From: Sphingopyxis sp. OPL5
GTDB taxonomy: Bacteria > Pseudomonadota > Alphaproteobacteria > Sphingomonadales > Sphingomonadaceae
NCBI RefSeq assembly: GCF_003797775.2
Contig: NZ_CP060725.1
Location: 4,520,001 to 4,584,000, forward strand
Length of the DNA: 64,000 nucleotides
Reading direction: 5' to 3'
The notes below the pieces were generated by a model, which was given only the letters and a program-made list of their open reading frames with translations, was not told the DNA's origin and searched no databases. Below, piece after piece: positions 1-7,740 of this stretch. Position 1 is the first letter of the stretch. Each line of letters opens with the position of its first letter. The position numbers were made by a program, and so were the translations under genes.

Positions 1-1
1 C

Positions 2-475
2 GAATTCCTGCGCGCGACCTTGTCCTCCGAACCCGACGCGCTGCTGCCGCTCGAGGACGAACTCGCGACGCTGCAACATTATCTGGAGATCGAGAGCGTA
101 CGTTTCGGCGAGCGGCTCGCGGTCGAATTCGTCTGCCCGCCGTCGCTCAACGCCGCGCTGGTGCCGGGCTTCCTGCTCCAGCCGCTGATCGAAAATGCGA
201 TCAAATATGCGCTCGCGCCATCGGCGGTGCCGGTGACGATCCGCGTCGAGGCGGCGCGCGAGGGCGACACTTTGGTCGTCACCGTCGAGGACGACGGCAA
301 CGGGCAGGAAAAGGACATGCGGCCGGGCACCGGCGTCGGCATCGCCAATGTCCGCCAGCGGCTCGAAGCGCTCTATGGCGCGGCGGGCAGCCTCCGGACC
401 GAAAAAAGGGCGCGCGGCTTCGTCGCGGTCGCCCGCCTGCCGTTCAACACTCATGTCGAGGGAGCGGCGACATGA
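2..475 (+). CDS. LytS/YpdA-type sensor histidine kinase, C-terminal part (5' end outside window)
   Basis: This is the C-terminal part of a sensor histidine kinase of the His_kinase/LytS class. The reading frame is open from the window edge and no convincing start is inside, so the N-terminal sensor or membrane part is missing. Visible features are the helix after the phosphoacceptor region (DELATLQHYLEIE), the ATP-binding N-box (LLQPLIENAIKYAL) and a G-box (GTGVGIANVRQRLEALYG). These are the hallmarks of kinases that partner LytTR regulators. Its stop overlaps the start of the following regulator gene in an ATGA, so the two are translationally coupled and almost certainly a two-component pair. 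The signal it senses cannot be judged from this fragment. Confidence 0.9.
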   Translation, partial: EFLRATLSSEPDALLPLEDELATLQHYLEIESVRFGERLAVEFVCPPSLNAALVPGFLLQPLIENAIKYALAPSAVPVTIRVEAAREGDTLVVTVEDDGNGQEKDMRPGTGVGIANVRQRLEALYGAAGSLRTEKRARGFVAVARLPFNTHVEGAAT

Positions 476-1218
476 GCGCGCTCACCGTCCTGCTCGTCGA
501 CGACGAACCGCTGGCGCTGCGCCGGCTCGAAACTTTGTTCGGCGACATCGACGATGTCGCGGTGATCGGCACCGCATCGACCGGCGGCGAGGCCGAGGAG
601 CGGATCGCGGTGCTGAAACCCGACCTCGTCATGCTCGACATCTCGATGCCGCAGAAAAGCGGCATCCGGGTCGCCGCCGACCTGGTCGCCAACCCGCGGC
701 CCGAGATCATCTTCGTCACCGCCTTCGAGCAATATGCGGCCGACGCCTTTGAGGTCGACGCCGCCGACTATCTGCTCAAGCCCGTGCGCTTCGACCGGCT
801 GCGCCAAGCCGTCGAGCGCGCGCGCCGCCGCCGCGCGATGCGCGACGCCGCCGACCGGCTGGCTGAGGCGCCAGTGGCCGAGGCGCGCGACGAGGCGATA
901 TGGGTCCAGGTCGCCACCGGCAACCTGCGTCTGCCGATCGCGCAGATCGAATGGGTCGAGGCCGCGCGCGACTATGTGCTCTTTCACACCGCGACGCGCA
1001 GCTACATCCACCGCATCTCGATGGCCGCACTCGGACAATTGCTCGATCCGCAGCAATTGATGCGCGTGCATCGCTCGACCTTCATCCGCCCGGCGCTGGT
1101 GAGCAGCGTCCAGCGGCTCGGCAAAGGGCTGATCGCGCTCGAGATGGCGGATGGCGCGGTGGTGCAGGTCGGGCCGAGCTATGTCCACGCCGTGCTCGAA
1201 CGGCTGGGGCTCGCCTGA
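472..1218 (+). CDS. LytTR-family response regulator
   Basis: A 248-residue response regulator with an N-terminal receiver domain (about residues 4-115) and a C-terminal LytTR DNA-binding domain (about 143-245). The receiver has the acidic pair D10/D11, the phosphoacceptor D56 (in VMLDISMP) and the conserved K103 (LLKPV). The LytTR part shows the family pattern IEWVEAARDYVLFHT and the MRVHRSTFIRP segment. It is the cognate regulator of the upstream LytS-type kinase, with a 4-base overlap. Proteins of this class are transcriptional activators binding direct repeats. The following small secreted gene might be a target, but no clear operator was recognised in the 208 bases after the stop. Confidence 0.93.
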   Translation: MSALTVLLVDDEPLALRRLETLFGDIDDVAVIGTASTGGEAEERIAVLKPDLVMLDISMPQKSGIRVAADLVANPRPEIIFVTAFEQYAADAFEVDAADYLLKPVRFDRLRQAVERARRRRAMRDAADRLAEAPVAEARDEAIWVQVATGNLRLPIAQIEWVEAARDYVLFHTATRSYIHRISMAALGQLLDPQQLMRVHRSTFIRPALVSSVQRLGKGLIALEMADGAVVQVGPSYVHAVLERLGLA

Positions 1219-1426
1219 CGCCTTCGTCGCGCGAGCGGCCGCCTTCGTCGACGCACCGCCCGTCCTGTCGCGCCGCGATCGGCTTTCGAAGCACCACCGA
1301 GGCGCAACCGCGCCGCCTGTCCTAGCCACGGGTTGCGGCATCCAGCCGCGAGCAGAGGTGGCCGGCCCCCTTCCCACCCCCGGCAAGGCCCGGCGCCTCT
1401 GCTCTCCCCTCATGATGGAGAGACAG

Positions 1427-1582
1427 ATGAAGCAAACCCTCCCCCTCCTCGCCGCGGCGATCGCGCTCAGCCTGCCCGCGTCGGCGCTGGCCGCAAAGGC
1501 CGAAGCGAAGCCCGAGGCCCGTGCCAAGGCGGAAGCGAAGCCCGAAGCCCGCGCCAAGGCCGAAGCCAAGCCCGAAGCCTGA
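1427..1582 (+). CDS. Tiny secreted Lys/Ala/Glu/Pro repeat protein
   Basis: A 51-residue ORF preceded by a good ribosome-binding site (GGAGAG at 1417-1422). Residues 1-23 are a textbook signal peptide (MKQTLPLLAAAIALSLPASA then LAA). The whole mature part is two and a half copies of the 10-residue unit KAEAKPEARA, encoded by 30-base tandem repeats at 1496-1579. The product would be a highly charged, unstructured periplasmic peptide. Its function is unknown. Two ATGs lie just upstream in the same frame (1412 and 1415), but only 1427 has a suitably spaced Shine-Dalgarno. Copy number in such repeats often varies between strains. It is not clear whether this is a functional small protein or the remnant of a longer repeat protein. 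Confidence 0.6.
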   Translation: MKQTLPLLAAAIALSLPASALAAKAEAKPEARAKAEAKPEARAKAEAKPEA

Positions 1583-1711
1583 CCGCAACGGGACAGCGAG
1601 TGCCGGCGGCGTCCCCCCGGTTCGCCGGCACTCCTTCTCCGCGCGCGACCGAAGCCATCGTCAAGGCTCTCCCCGGCCGCTCCCCACACTATCCAGAAAC
1701 GAGGCGATGAT

Positions 1712-2305
1712 ATGCGAACCCTTTTCCAAGCGGCGGCCTGCACCGCGTTGCTGCTGACCCTGCCCGTTCCCGCGATGGGCCAGGGTCTGTTCAAAAGCAT
1801 CGCCAATCGTCTTTCCGAAACCACCGACAAGGAAAAGCCGGACGCGGCGCCGGATACGGGCGGCAAACCCGCCGCCGCGAAGCCCGCCGCCAGGAAACAA
1901 TCCGCGTCGACGGTGCAATATCCCAGCCAGATGCCGCCCCCCGACGGTTTCGCCGCGGTCAAACAGGCCTATGACGATTTCGGCAAGGTCCGCTGCACCA
2001 GCTGCGAGGGCGGCTATGCCTATGACGGCTGGGCGGTCTTCCCCCGCGACGAAACGCCGCGCCCCTACAACGGGTCGAAGCACATCCTCGGCGAATTCGC
2101 GATCGGCCATGTCCACAGATGGCAGGGCGCCGAAGCGCAAGGATCGCTGACGATCGTCAGCGAAGAGCCGGTCCAGGGCTTCCGCTGCCGCCAATTGCTC
2201 TACCGACTGACCAAGGACGGCGCCTCCGCCGAACGTCCGGGCCTGATCTGCTGGGGCTATGCCAACCAGTTCGCGGGTTCCGAAGGCTGGAACATGGTCT
2301 ATTGA
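1712..2305 (+). CDS. Secreted protein of unknown function
   Basis: A 197-residue protein I do not recognise. It begins with a signal peptide (MRTLFQAAACTALLLTLPVP, cleavage likely after AMG or GQG). A charged Lys/Ala/Pro-rich linker (about residues 35-75) is followed by a compact C-terminal domain of about 110 residues with a CTSC motif, two further cysteines and many aromatics (GGYAYDGWAVFPR, LICWGYANQF). The four cysteines suggest disulfides in the periplasm or a CxxC metal or redox site. The next small ORF begins 13 bases after its stop, which suggests a former bicistronic unit. Confidence 0.75.
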   Translation: MRTLFQAAACTALLLTLPVPAMGQGLFKSIANRLSETTDKEKPDAAPDTGGKPAAAKPAARKQSASTVQYPSQMPPPDGFAAVKQAYDDFGKVRCTSCEGGYAYDGWAVFPRDETPRPYNGSKHILGEFAIGHVHRWQGAEAQGSLTIVSEEPVQGFRCRQLLYRLTKDGASAERPGLICWGYANQFAGSEGWNMVY

Positions 2306-2318
2306 GCGGGGGTCCCCC

Positions 2319-2452
2319 ATGGCAATTCTACGCAGCTTGCTGGCGCTCGCCGTCGGCCTGACCCTGTCGGGCGCGGCCGCGCCGGTGGCAGCAGCGGCCG
2401 CCGCGCAATGCATCGCCGGCATCTCACCAGGGAGTCCAAAGGCCCGGATTTC
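2319..2452 (+). pseudogene. Truncated signal-peptide ORF running into the antisense of the LysR gene
   Basis: Directly after the secreted-protein gene an ATG at 2319 opens a convincing signal peptide (MAILRSLLALAVGLTLSGAA, then an alanine-rich cleavage region). Beyond about residue 30 the frame loses protein character, becomes Ser/Arg-rich and continues as an antisense reading of the LysR gene to a stop at 2732. The simplest reading is a secreted-protein gene whose body was lost by deletion or rearrangement, leaving a junction between about 2405 and 2452. The end given is where the LysR gene begins on the other strand. It could also be a chance ORF, but the N-terminus looks too typical for that. 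Confidence 0.4.
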
Positions 2453-3373
2453 TCATGGCTGCAGGACATCGTCGGCCTTGCTCCGCTGCAGCGCGCATTC
2501 GCGGGCGAAGAAGTCGAGAAGCGCGCGAACCGACGGCAGCAGGCCCCGGCGTGAGGGGAATACGGCGTGCACGATGCCGGCCGGCGGTCGCCAATCCGGC
2601 AGGACATGGACCAGCCGCCCGGCCTGGACGTCCGGCCAGATCAGCAACGTCGGCAGTTGTACGATCCCCAGCCCTTCGATCGCGGCCGCACGCAGCGTCG
2701 CCAGATCGTCGGTAACGATGCGCGGCGTGTAGGGAACGGTTGCTTTCCGGCCATCGGCACTTTCGAGGTCCCATCGATAATCCGATCGTACCGGACCCAG
2801 GTCGAGGCTGGGAAAGCCATTCAGGTCGGCGGGCGATCGGGCGGGGCCTGCGATCAGTTCGGGGCTTGCGACCAGGCATTGCCGGCTGTCGTCGAGTTTG
2901 CGCATGACCAGGCCGGTATCGTCGAGGGGTGGGAAGCGGACGCGAATCGCCAGATCGAACCCCTCCGCGATCACGTCGACCGGCCGGTTTAAGGTCTTGA
3001 GATGGACCTCGACCGCCGGGTTCGCCTTCACAAAACGGGCGATCAGGCCGCTGAACTGAAATTGCAGAAGCCCGACCGGACACGCCATGCGGATCACCCC
3101 GCGCGGCTCGGCCCGCAGTTCGGCGATGGCCTGCTCGGCCGCCTCGGCCTCGGCCAGCATGGCGACGCAGTGACGATAAAATTCCTGGCCAACCTCGGTC
3201 ACCGAGAAACGGCGCGAGGAGCGGTTGAGCAGCCGAACGCCGAGCCGGTCCTCAAGCGCCGCGATCCGCCTGCTGAGCTTCGATTTCTGCAGACTGGTCG
3301 CGCGGGCGGCGGGCGCAAAGCCGCCATGATCGACGATCTGGACGAAATAATAGAGGTCGTTCAGATCCTTCAT
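2453..3373 (-). CDS. LysR-family transcriptional regulator (CrgA-like)
   Basis: A 306-residue LysR regulator with an N-terminal winged helix-turn-helix (LNDLYYFVQIVDHGGFAPAA ... SKLSRRIAALEDRLGVRLL, about residues 3-60) and a substrate-binding-like effector domain (about 90-295). The ATG at 3373 is chosen because MKDLNDLYYFV is the usual N-terminus of this subfamily; an in-frame ATG at 3385 would add four residues. It is transcribed away from the pirin gene that starts 119 bases off. That arrangement usually means the regulator controls the divergent gene. The effector is unknown; relatives next to pirin and quinone-reductase genes respond to electrophiles or oxidants. Confidence 0.93.
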   Translation of the reverse strand: MKDLNDLYYFVQIVDHGGFAPAARATSLQKSKLSRRIAALEDRLGVRLLNRSSRRFSVTEVGQEFYRHCVAMLAEAEAAEQAIAELRAEPRGVIRMACPVGLLQFQFSGLIARFVKANPAVEVHLKTLNRPVDVIAEGFDLAIRVRFPPLDDTGLVMRKLDDSRQCLVASPELIAGPARSPADLNGFPSLDLGPVRSDYRWDLESADGRKATVPYTPRIVTDDLATLRAAAIEGLGIVQLPTLLIWPDVQAGRLVHVLPDWRPPAGIVHAVFPSRRGLLPSVRALLDFFARECALQRSKADDVLQP

Positions 3374-3452
3374 CGTTCCATTCATAGGACGCTGCGTCCG
3401 GAATCGCAATCTTTCGCGCCCGGCGATGCAGGAGCATCTTCCTCGCAAGTCA

Positions 3453-3477
3453 GGAGCGCCCCGTCTGGGGTCGCTCC
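3453..3477 (+). promoter_or_regulatory. Hairpin/inverted repeat just upstream of the pirin ribosome-binding site
   Basis: GGAGCGCCCC (3453-3462) and GGGG-T-CGCTCC (3467-3477) form a 10-base-pair stem with a 4-base loop and one bulged T. It ends three bases before the GAGGAG Shine-Dalgarno (3480-3485) of the pirin gene. It could act as an RNA hairpin limiting access to the ribosome, or in DNA form as an operator in the LysR-pirin intergenic region. Only the symmetry is seen; the function is inferred. Confidence 0.4.
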
Positions 3478-3492
3478 CCGAGGAGATGAACG

Positions 3493-4359
3493 ATGAACAA
3501 GACGATACTCGGCCGCTATGGCAATGAGCACGGCCATTGGGTGGGCGACGGCTTCCCCGTCCGCTCGCTCTTTTCCTACAATATGCTGGATCGGCACATC
3601 AGCCCCTTCCTGCTGCTCGACTATGCGGGACCGCATTATTTCGCACCGACGACCGATCGGCGCGGCGTCGGCCAGCATCCGCATCGCGGGTTCGAGACGG
3701 TCACCATCGTCTATGACGGCGAGGTCGAGCACAAGGATTCGGCAGGCAATGGCGGTGTGATCGGCCCCGGCGATGTCCAGTGGATGACCGCCGCCAGCGG
3801 CATCCTCCACGAGGAATATCATTCGGCGGCCTTTGCAAAGACCGGCGGCCCGTTCAAGATGATCCAGCTCTGGGTCAATCTGCCCGCAAAGGACAAGATG
3901 GCGCCCAGCGGCTATCAAGGCATCACCAACGCCGACATTCCGGTGGTCGAACTGGCCGGCGGTGCCGGGATGGCGCGCGTAATCGCCGGCGATTTCGGCG
4001 ATGCCAAAGGTCCCGCCAAGACCTTCACGCCGATCAATGTCTGGGATCTGCGCCTCACCCGCGACGCCGACATGACCCTGTCGTTGCCCGAAGGGCACAC
4101 GGCGATGCTGGTGGTCCTTGGCGGACATCTGACCGTCGAGGGCAATCAGGACGTCGGCGAGGCGGAGATGCTGATGCTGAGCCGCGAAGGCAGCGAGGTG
4201 CATCTGCGCGCCAACGGGGACACGACCATATTGGTCCTGACCGGCGAGCCGATCGACGAACCGATCGTTGGCTATGGCCCGTTCGTGATGAACACCGAGG
4301 CGGAAATCCGCCAGGCGATCGACGACGTCAACAGCGGCAGGTTTGCGATGGCGGCCTGA
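3493..4359 (+). CDS. Pirin family protein
   Basis: A 288-residue double-cupin protein of the pirin family. The metal-binding residues of the N-terminal cupin are all present with family spacing: H62 and H64 (QHPHRGFETV), H106 and E108 (SGILHEE). Bacterial pirins with this metal site include quercetinase-like dioxygenases and redox-responsive proteins, so an iron-dependent role is likely but the substrate is unknown. The start has a strong GAGGAG site 8 bases upstream. It is divergent from a LysR gene and is followed by an intrinsic terminator, so it is probably mostly monocistronic and LysR-controlled. A second, more distant pirin lies at 6399-7277. Confidence 0.93.
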   Translation: MNKTILGRYGNEHGHWVGDGFPVRSLFSYNMLDRHISPFLLLDYAGPHYFAPTTDRRGVGQHPHRGFETVTIVYDGEVEHKDSAGNGGVIGPGDVQWMTAASGILHEEYHSAAFAKTGGPFKMIQLWVNLPAKDKMAPSGYQGITNADIPVVELAGGAGMARVIAGDFGDAKGPAKTFTPINVWDLRLTRDADMTLSLPEGHTAMLVVLGGHLTVEGNQDVGEAEMLMLSREGSEVHLRANGDTTILVLTGEPIDEPIVGYGPFVMNTEAEIRQAIDDVNSGRFAMAA

Positions 4360-4362
4360 TTG

Positions 4363-4401
4363 AAAGCCCGGCTCCTTTCGACACGGAGCCGGGCTTTTTT
4401 T
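4363..4401 (+). terminator. Intrinsic terminator after the pirin gene
   Basis: AAAGCCCGGCTCC (4363-4375) pairs perfectly with GGAGCCGGGCTTT (4385-4397) across a 9-base loop, and the T-run continues to 4401. It starts three bases after the pirin stop codon and is a textbook Rho-independent terminator. Confidence 0.92.
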
Positions 4402-4475
4402 GACCCGCGCCGGACCGGTCAGCGTTGAGAGTGATTTTTGTGGCCCGATAGCGGGCATTTTACAGGAGGACGACG

Positions 4476-5117
4476 ATGACCAGTGAAGCCACCCGGGACC
4501 CAAGGGCCGACCATCTGCTGACGCCGCAGAACGCGGCGTTCATCATCATCGACTATCAGCCGGTGCAGGTGAACTCGATCGCCTCGATGGACCGGCAATT
4601 GATGCTCAACAATATTGCCGGCTGCGCCCGGGCCGCGGTCGTCTATGATCTGCCGATCATCCATTCGACGGTCAATGTCCAGACCGGCCTCAACAAGCCC
4701 CCGGTGCCGCACGTCGCCAAGGTTCTGGCGGACTATCCGACCTATGACCGCACGACGATCAACAGTTGGGAAGATGTCGAGTTCAGGAAGGCCGTCGAGG
4801 CCACCGGGCGCAAGAAGCTGATCATGACCGCGCTGTGGACCGAGGCCTGCCTGACCTTCCCCGCGCTCGACGCGCTCGCGGCGGGTTATGAGGTCTATGT
4901 CCCCGTCGACGCGGTCGGCGGCACCTCGCTCGCCGCGCATGAGGCGGCGCTGCGCCGCATCGAACAGGCGGGCGGCAAGATGATTTCCGTCCCCCAACTC
5001 TTCTGCGAACTACAGCGCGACTGGAAACGTAACGAGACCGTTCCCGCCTTCATGAACCTGTTCATCGAGACGGGCGGCACCGCCGGCATCCAGTTTTCCT
5101 ACGACCGCACCGAATAG
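4476..5117 (+). CDS. Isochorismatase-family (YcaC-like) cysteine hydrolase
   Basis: A 213-residue member of the isochorismatase-like hydrolase superfamily. It has the N-terminal catalytic aspartate D26 (FIIIDYQP), the nucleophile C125 within ALWTEACL and the typical helix DALAAGYEVYVPVDAVGG after it. The W-T-E-A-C pattern and length resemble the YcaC group of uncertain substrate rather than true isochorismatases or nicotinamidases; the catalytic lysine was not assigned with confidence. A good ribosome-binding site (ACAGGAGG) precedes the ATG. Genes of this family are often linked to pirin and LysR genes in oxidative or electrophile stress clusters, as here. Confidence 0.88.
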   Translation: MTSEATRDPRADHLLTPQNAAFIIIDYQPVQVNSIASMDRQLMLNNIAGCARAAVVYDLPIIHSTVNVQTGLNKPPVPHVAKVLADYPTYDRTTINSWEDVEFRKAVEATGRKKLIMTALWTEACLTFPALDALAAGYEVYVPVDAVGGTSLAAHEAALRRIEQAGGKMISVPQLFCELQRDWKRNETVPAFMNLFIETGGTAGIQFSYDRTE

Positions 5118-5127
5118 CATCGCACAA

Positions 5128-5158
5128 ACAGCCCGCGCGCCGGTGGGGCGCGGGCTGT
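5128..5158 (+). terminator. Stable hairpin without T-run after the isochorismatase-like gene
   Basis: ACAGCCCGCGC (5128-5138) pairs perfectly with GCGCGGGCTGT (5148-5158) across a 9-base loop, starting 11 bases after the stop codon. No poly-T tract follows, so it may be an mRNA 3'-end stabiliser or a weak attenuator before the next small ORF rather than a full terminator. Confidence 0.5.
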
Positions 5159-5185
5159 CCACCCCGCTCAGCAAGGAGAAAACCC

Positions 5186-5338
5186 ATGTCCACGCCCGCC
5201 AATTTCAACGGCGCCCGCCCGGTGATCGACCCCGACGATGCCGCCGAATGGGCGCAGGTCAATACGAAGATCTTCCCGCCATATCAGTTGCGGATCGAAT
5301 GCTACGCCAAGGCCCAGCAGGTCGCGAACGATCGCTAA
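5186..5338 (+). CDS. Small ORF of unknown function (50 aa)
   Basis: A 50-residue ORF beginning MSTPANFNGARPVIDPDDAA and ending AKAQQVANDR. It has a near-ideal Shine-Dalgarno (AAGGAGAAAA at 5173-5182) and a composition like that of real proteins in this genome: acidic at the start, amphipathic later, without arginine excess. I do not recognise it. It lies between the isochorismatase-like gene and an alpha/beta hydrolase. It may be a small stand-alone protein, or the start of a longer protein truncated by the TAA at 5336; the 197 bases after it show no continuation that I could recognise. Confidence 0.5.
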   Translation: MSTPANFNGARPVIDPDDAAEWAQVNTKIFPPYQLRIECYAKAQQVANDR

Positions 5339-5535
5339 GAACTCGATTCACAGCGCGTTCGAGGCAATCGCATCCCGGCCCGCTATCCGCCCGTTCAATC
5401 GGCAGGCCGGAACGGCATAGGGGCGGTTCGCTGGCCGGCACTTTTCGCTCGCGACGACAATGAGAATCGATTTGCCATCAAGCGCAACAAGACCATGATG
5501 CACGAGGGCGCCCAACGAGAATCAGGAGAGACGAA

Positions 5536-6222
5536 ATGACCGACGCACCGACCATCATCCTCGTTCATGGCTTCTGGGGTGGCGCGGCTCACTGGGCCGG
5601 CGTCATTCCGCTGCTCCATCAGGCGGGACTCACCAAGCTGAAGGCGGTCGAAATGCCGCTCACCTCGCTGGCCGATGATGCCGAGCGCACCCGCAAGATG
5701 ATTGCACAGGTCGGTGGCCCGGTGCTGCTGGTAGGGCACAGCTATGGCGGCGCGGTCATCACCGAAGCCGGCACCCATCCCGACGTTGTCGGGCTGGTCT
5801 ATATCGCCGCTTTCGCTCCCGACGCGGGTGAAAGCCCGGGCGGCATAACGCAAGCCAATCCCCCGGCGGGCGCGGCAGCCATCGCGCCCGACAGCGACGG
5901 GTTTTTGTGGATCGCACAAGACCAATACCACGCGAACTTCTGCCAGGATCTGCCCGAGGATCAGGCGTTGGTGATGGCGGTGACGCAAAAGGCGCCGCTT
6001 GGCTCGACCTTTGGAAACACGATCTCTCAACCGGCATGGAAGAGCAAGCCGTGCTGGTACCAGCTGTCGGAACAGGATCGCATGATTGCGCCGGCCAATC
6101 AGGAGATGATGGCCTCGCGGATGGCGCCCAAAAAACTGATCCGCCTCGCCGCAAGCCATGCGTCTCTGGCGTCGCAGCCCAATGCGGTCGCCGCACTGAT
6201 AATCGAGGCGGCACAAGGCTGA
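5536..6222 (+). CDS. Alpha/beta hydrolase
   Basis: A 228-residue alpha/beta-fold hydrolase. The complete catalytic set is visible: oxyanion motif HGFWGG (11-16), nucleophile elbow GHSYGG with S69, acid D181 (LSEQDRMIAP) and H208 (AASHASL). The short cap and SEQDRMIAP segment resemble the esterase-like group often annotated as salicylate esterase or EstC-like. Substrate unknown. A clear AGGAGAG site precedes the ATG. It sits in the LysR/pirin stress neighbourhood and may belong to the same regulon. Confidence 0.9.
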   Translation: MTDAPTIILVHGFWGGAAHWAGVIPLLHQAGLTKLKAVEMPLTSLADDAERTRKMIAQVGGPVLLVGHSYGGAVITEAGTHPDVVGLVYIAAFAPDAGESPGGITQANPPAGAAAIAPDSDGFLWIAQDQYHANFCQDLPEDQALVMAVTQKAPLGSTFGNTISQPAWKSKPCWYQLSEQDRMIAPANQEMMASRMAPKKLIRLAASHASLASQPNAVAALIIEAAQG

Positions 6223-6398
6223 CGGAACAAGGGATCGGCTGGCGACTTGCGAAGCGGATTTTCGAGATTGACCGCCGAGAGATGGTGTTCAGTTGATCCT
6301 GCGTTGTCCGTTCCCGGGTGGCTGGTCCGCACGCCGCCCTGAATAGGGCGATATCGTCGCCGCATGGCTGATTTCAGAGCAAGGGAAACACCAAAACC

Positions 6399-7277
6399 AT
6401 GACGATCGAACGCATCATCGACAAACGGGAACGCGATCTCGGCGGCGGTTTCGTCGTCGGACGGGTTCTGCCCTTCCACGCGCGCCGGATGGTCGGGCCG
6501 TTCATCTTCTTCGACCATCTGGGCCCGCTCGACCTGGCACCGGGCATCCCGCGCGAGCTGGATGTGCGTCCCCACCCGCATATCGGCCTTTCGACCGTGA
6601 CCTATCTGTATACGGGCCAGATCACCCACCGCGACAGCCTGGGCTTCGAGCAGGAAATCCGCCCCGGCGAGGTCAACTGGATGGTCGCGGGCAGCGGCAT
6701 CACCCACAGCGAACGGCTTGAATATGCGCGCGCGCATGGTGCGAACATGCATGGGATCCAGGCCTGGGTGGCGCTGCCCGTCGAGGCGGAGGAAAATGAT
6801 CCCAGTTTCCACCACCATGCCGGGGCCGACCTGCCCGAATGGGACGAGCATGGCGTCAAGGGCCGGTTGATCGCGGGCGAGGCCGATGGCCTTTCGTCGC
6901 GGGTGACAGTTCATTCGCCGCTCTTCTACCAGCACTGGGAGATGCAGGCCGGCGCGCGCCGCAGCGTCACCACCGCCTATCCCGAACGGGCGGTCTATTG
7001 CGCCGCCGGACAGATCAAGATTGGCGGAACGGTGCTGGGCGCGGGCCAGATGGCGGTGCTGAACGGACGCGACGGCGCCGATGTCACCGCGAACCAGCCC
7101 TCCACGGTAATGGTGCTGGGAGGCGAGCCGATCGGCGAGCGGTTCCTGCTTTGGAACTTCGTTTCCTCGAGCAAGGACCGGCTCGAACAGGCGCGCGAGG
7201 ATTGGACGGCCGGGCGCATGAAATTGCCCGACGCGGACCACGCCGAATCCATCCCGTTTCCCGAGGTTGCGAAATGA
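6399..7277 (+). CDS. Pirin family protein (second copy)
   Basis: A 292-residue pirin with the full cupin metal site: H59 and H61 (RPHPHIGLSTVTYLY), H103 and E105 (SGITHSERLE). It is only distantly similar to the pirin at 3493-4359 and belongs to the group with an RKLPFHARRMVGPF-like N-terminus (here VLPFHARRMVGPFIFFDH). A C-terminal cupin_2-like Pirin_C domain covers about residues 175-280. It is probably an iron-dependent redox or quercetinase-like protein. GNAT, FMN-reductase and OsmC genes follow on the same strand with short gaps, suggesting one transcription unit from here to 8724. Confidence 0.93.
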   Translation: MTIERIIDKRERDLGGGFVVGRVLPFHARRMVGPFIFFDHLGPLDLAPGIPRELDVRPHPHIGLSTVTYLYTGQITHRDSLGFEQEIRPGEVNWMVAGSGITHSERLEYARAHGANMHGIQAWVALPVEAEENDPSFHHHAGADLPEWDEHGVKGRLIAGEADGLSSRVTVHSPLFYQHWEMQAGARRSVTTAYPERAVYCAAGQIKIGGTVLGAGQMAVLNGRDGADVTANQPSTVMVLGGEPIGERFLLWNFVSSSKDRLEQAREDWTAGRMKLPDADHAESIPFPEVAK

Positions 7278-7401
7278 CCGCCGGCATCCAGGAAACGCGG
7301 GGACATCACCGGACATCGAATGGCTTGGGCCGGGCCCTAAATCCTCCATATACGGATGGCCGGAACCGTCCGATGATAGTCGAACAAGGAAAGCTGCCGC
7401 T

Positions 7402-7740
7402 ATGGCCGAAATAACGATCACCAAGGAAGACGATGGCCGCCATGGCCGCTACCTGGCGCGGGTCGCCGGGATCGAGGATGCGGCCGAACTGGTCTTCACC
7501 CATCGCGGCCCCGGCCTTATCAGCGCGGACCATACCGGCGCGCCGGAGAGCCTGAGGGGCACGGGCGTGGCGGCGGCGCTGGTCGATTTCCTCATCGCCG
7601 ATGCACGGGGCAATGGCTTTCGCATCATTCCCTTGTGCCCCTATGTCCGCGCGCGATACGAGAAGCACCCCGATTGGCAGGATGTGATGACCGTCGGCCC
7701 GGGCGAAAAGCCGAGCATCGCCGCAAGGCCGCACCCATGA
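7402..7740 (+). CDS. GNAT-family N-acetyltransferase (YidJ/YjdJ-type, short)
   Basis: A 112-residue minimal GNAT protein of the COG2388 type. It shows the expected LVFTHRGPGLISADHTGAPE strand region, the acetyl-CoA-binding RGTGVAAALVDFLIADAR segment and the C-terminal IIPLCPYVRARYEKHPDW signature. The ATG at 7402 is chosen over longer in-frame starts because the family begins here and a CAAGGAAAG site precedes it. Its stop codon overlaps the next gene's ATG (ATGA). The substrate is unknown; related proteins accompany redox-stress genes. Confidence 0.88.
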   Translation: MAEITITKEDDGRHGRYLARVAGIEDAAELVFTHRGPGLISADHTGAPESLRGTGVAAALVDFLIADARGNGFRIIPLCPYVRARYEKHPDWQDVMTVGPGEKPSIAARPHP

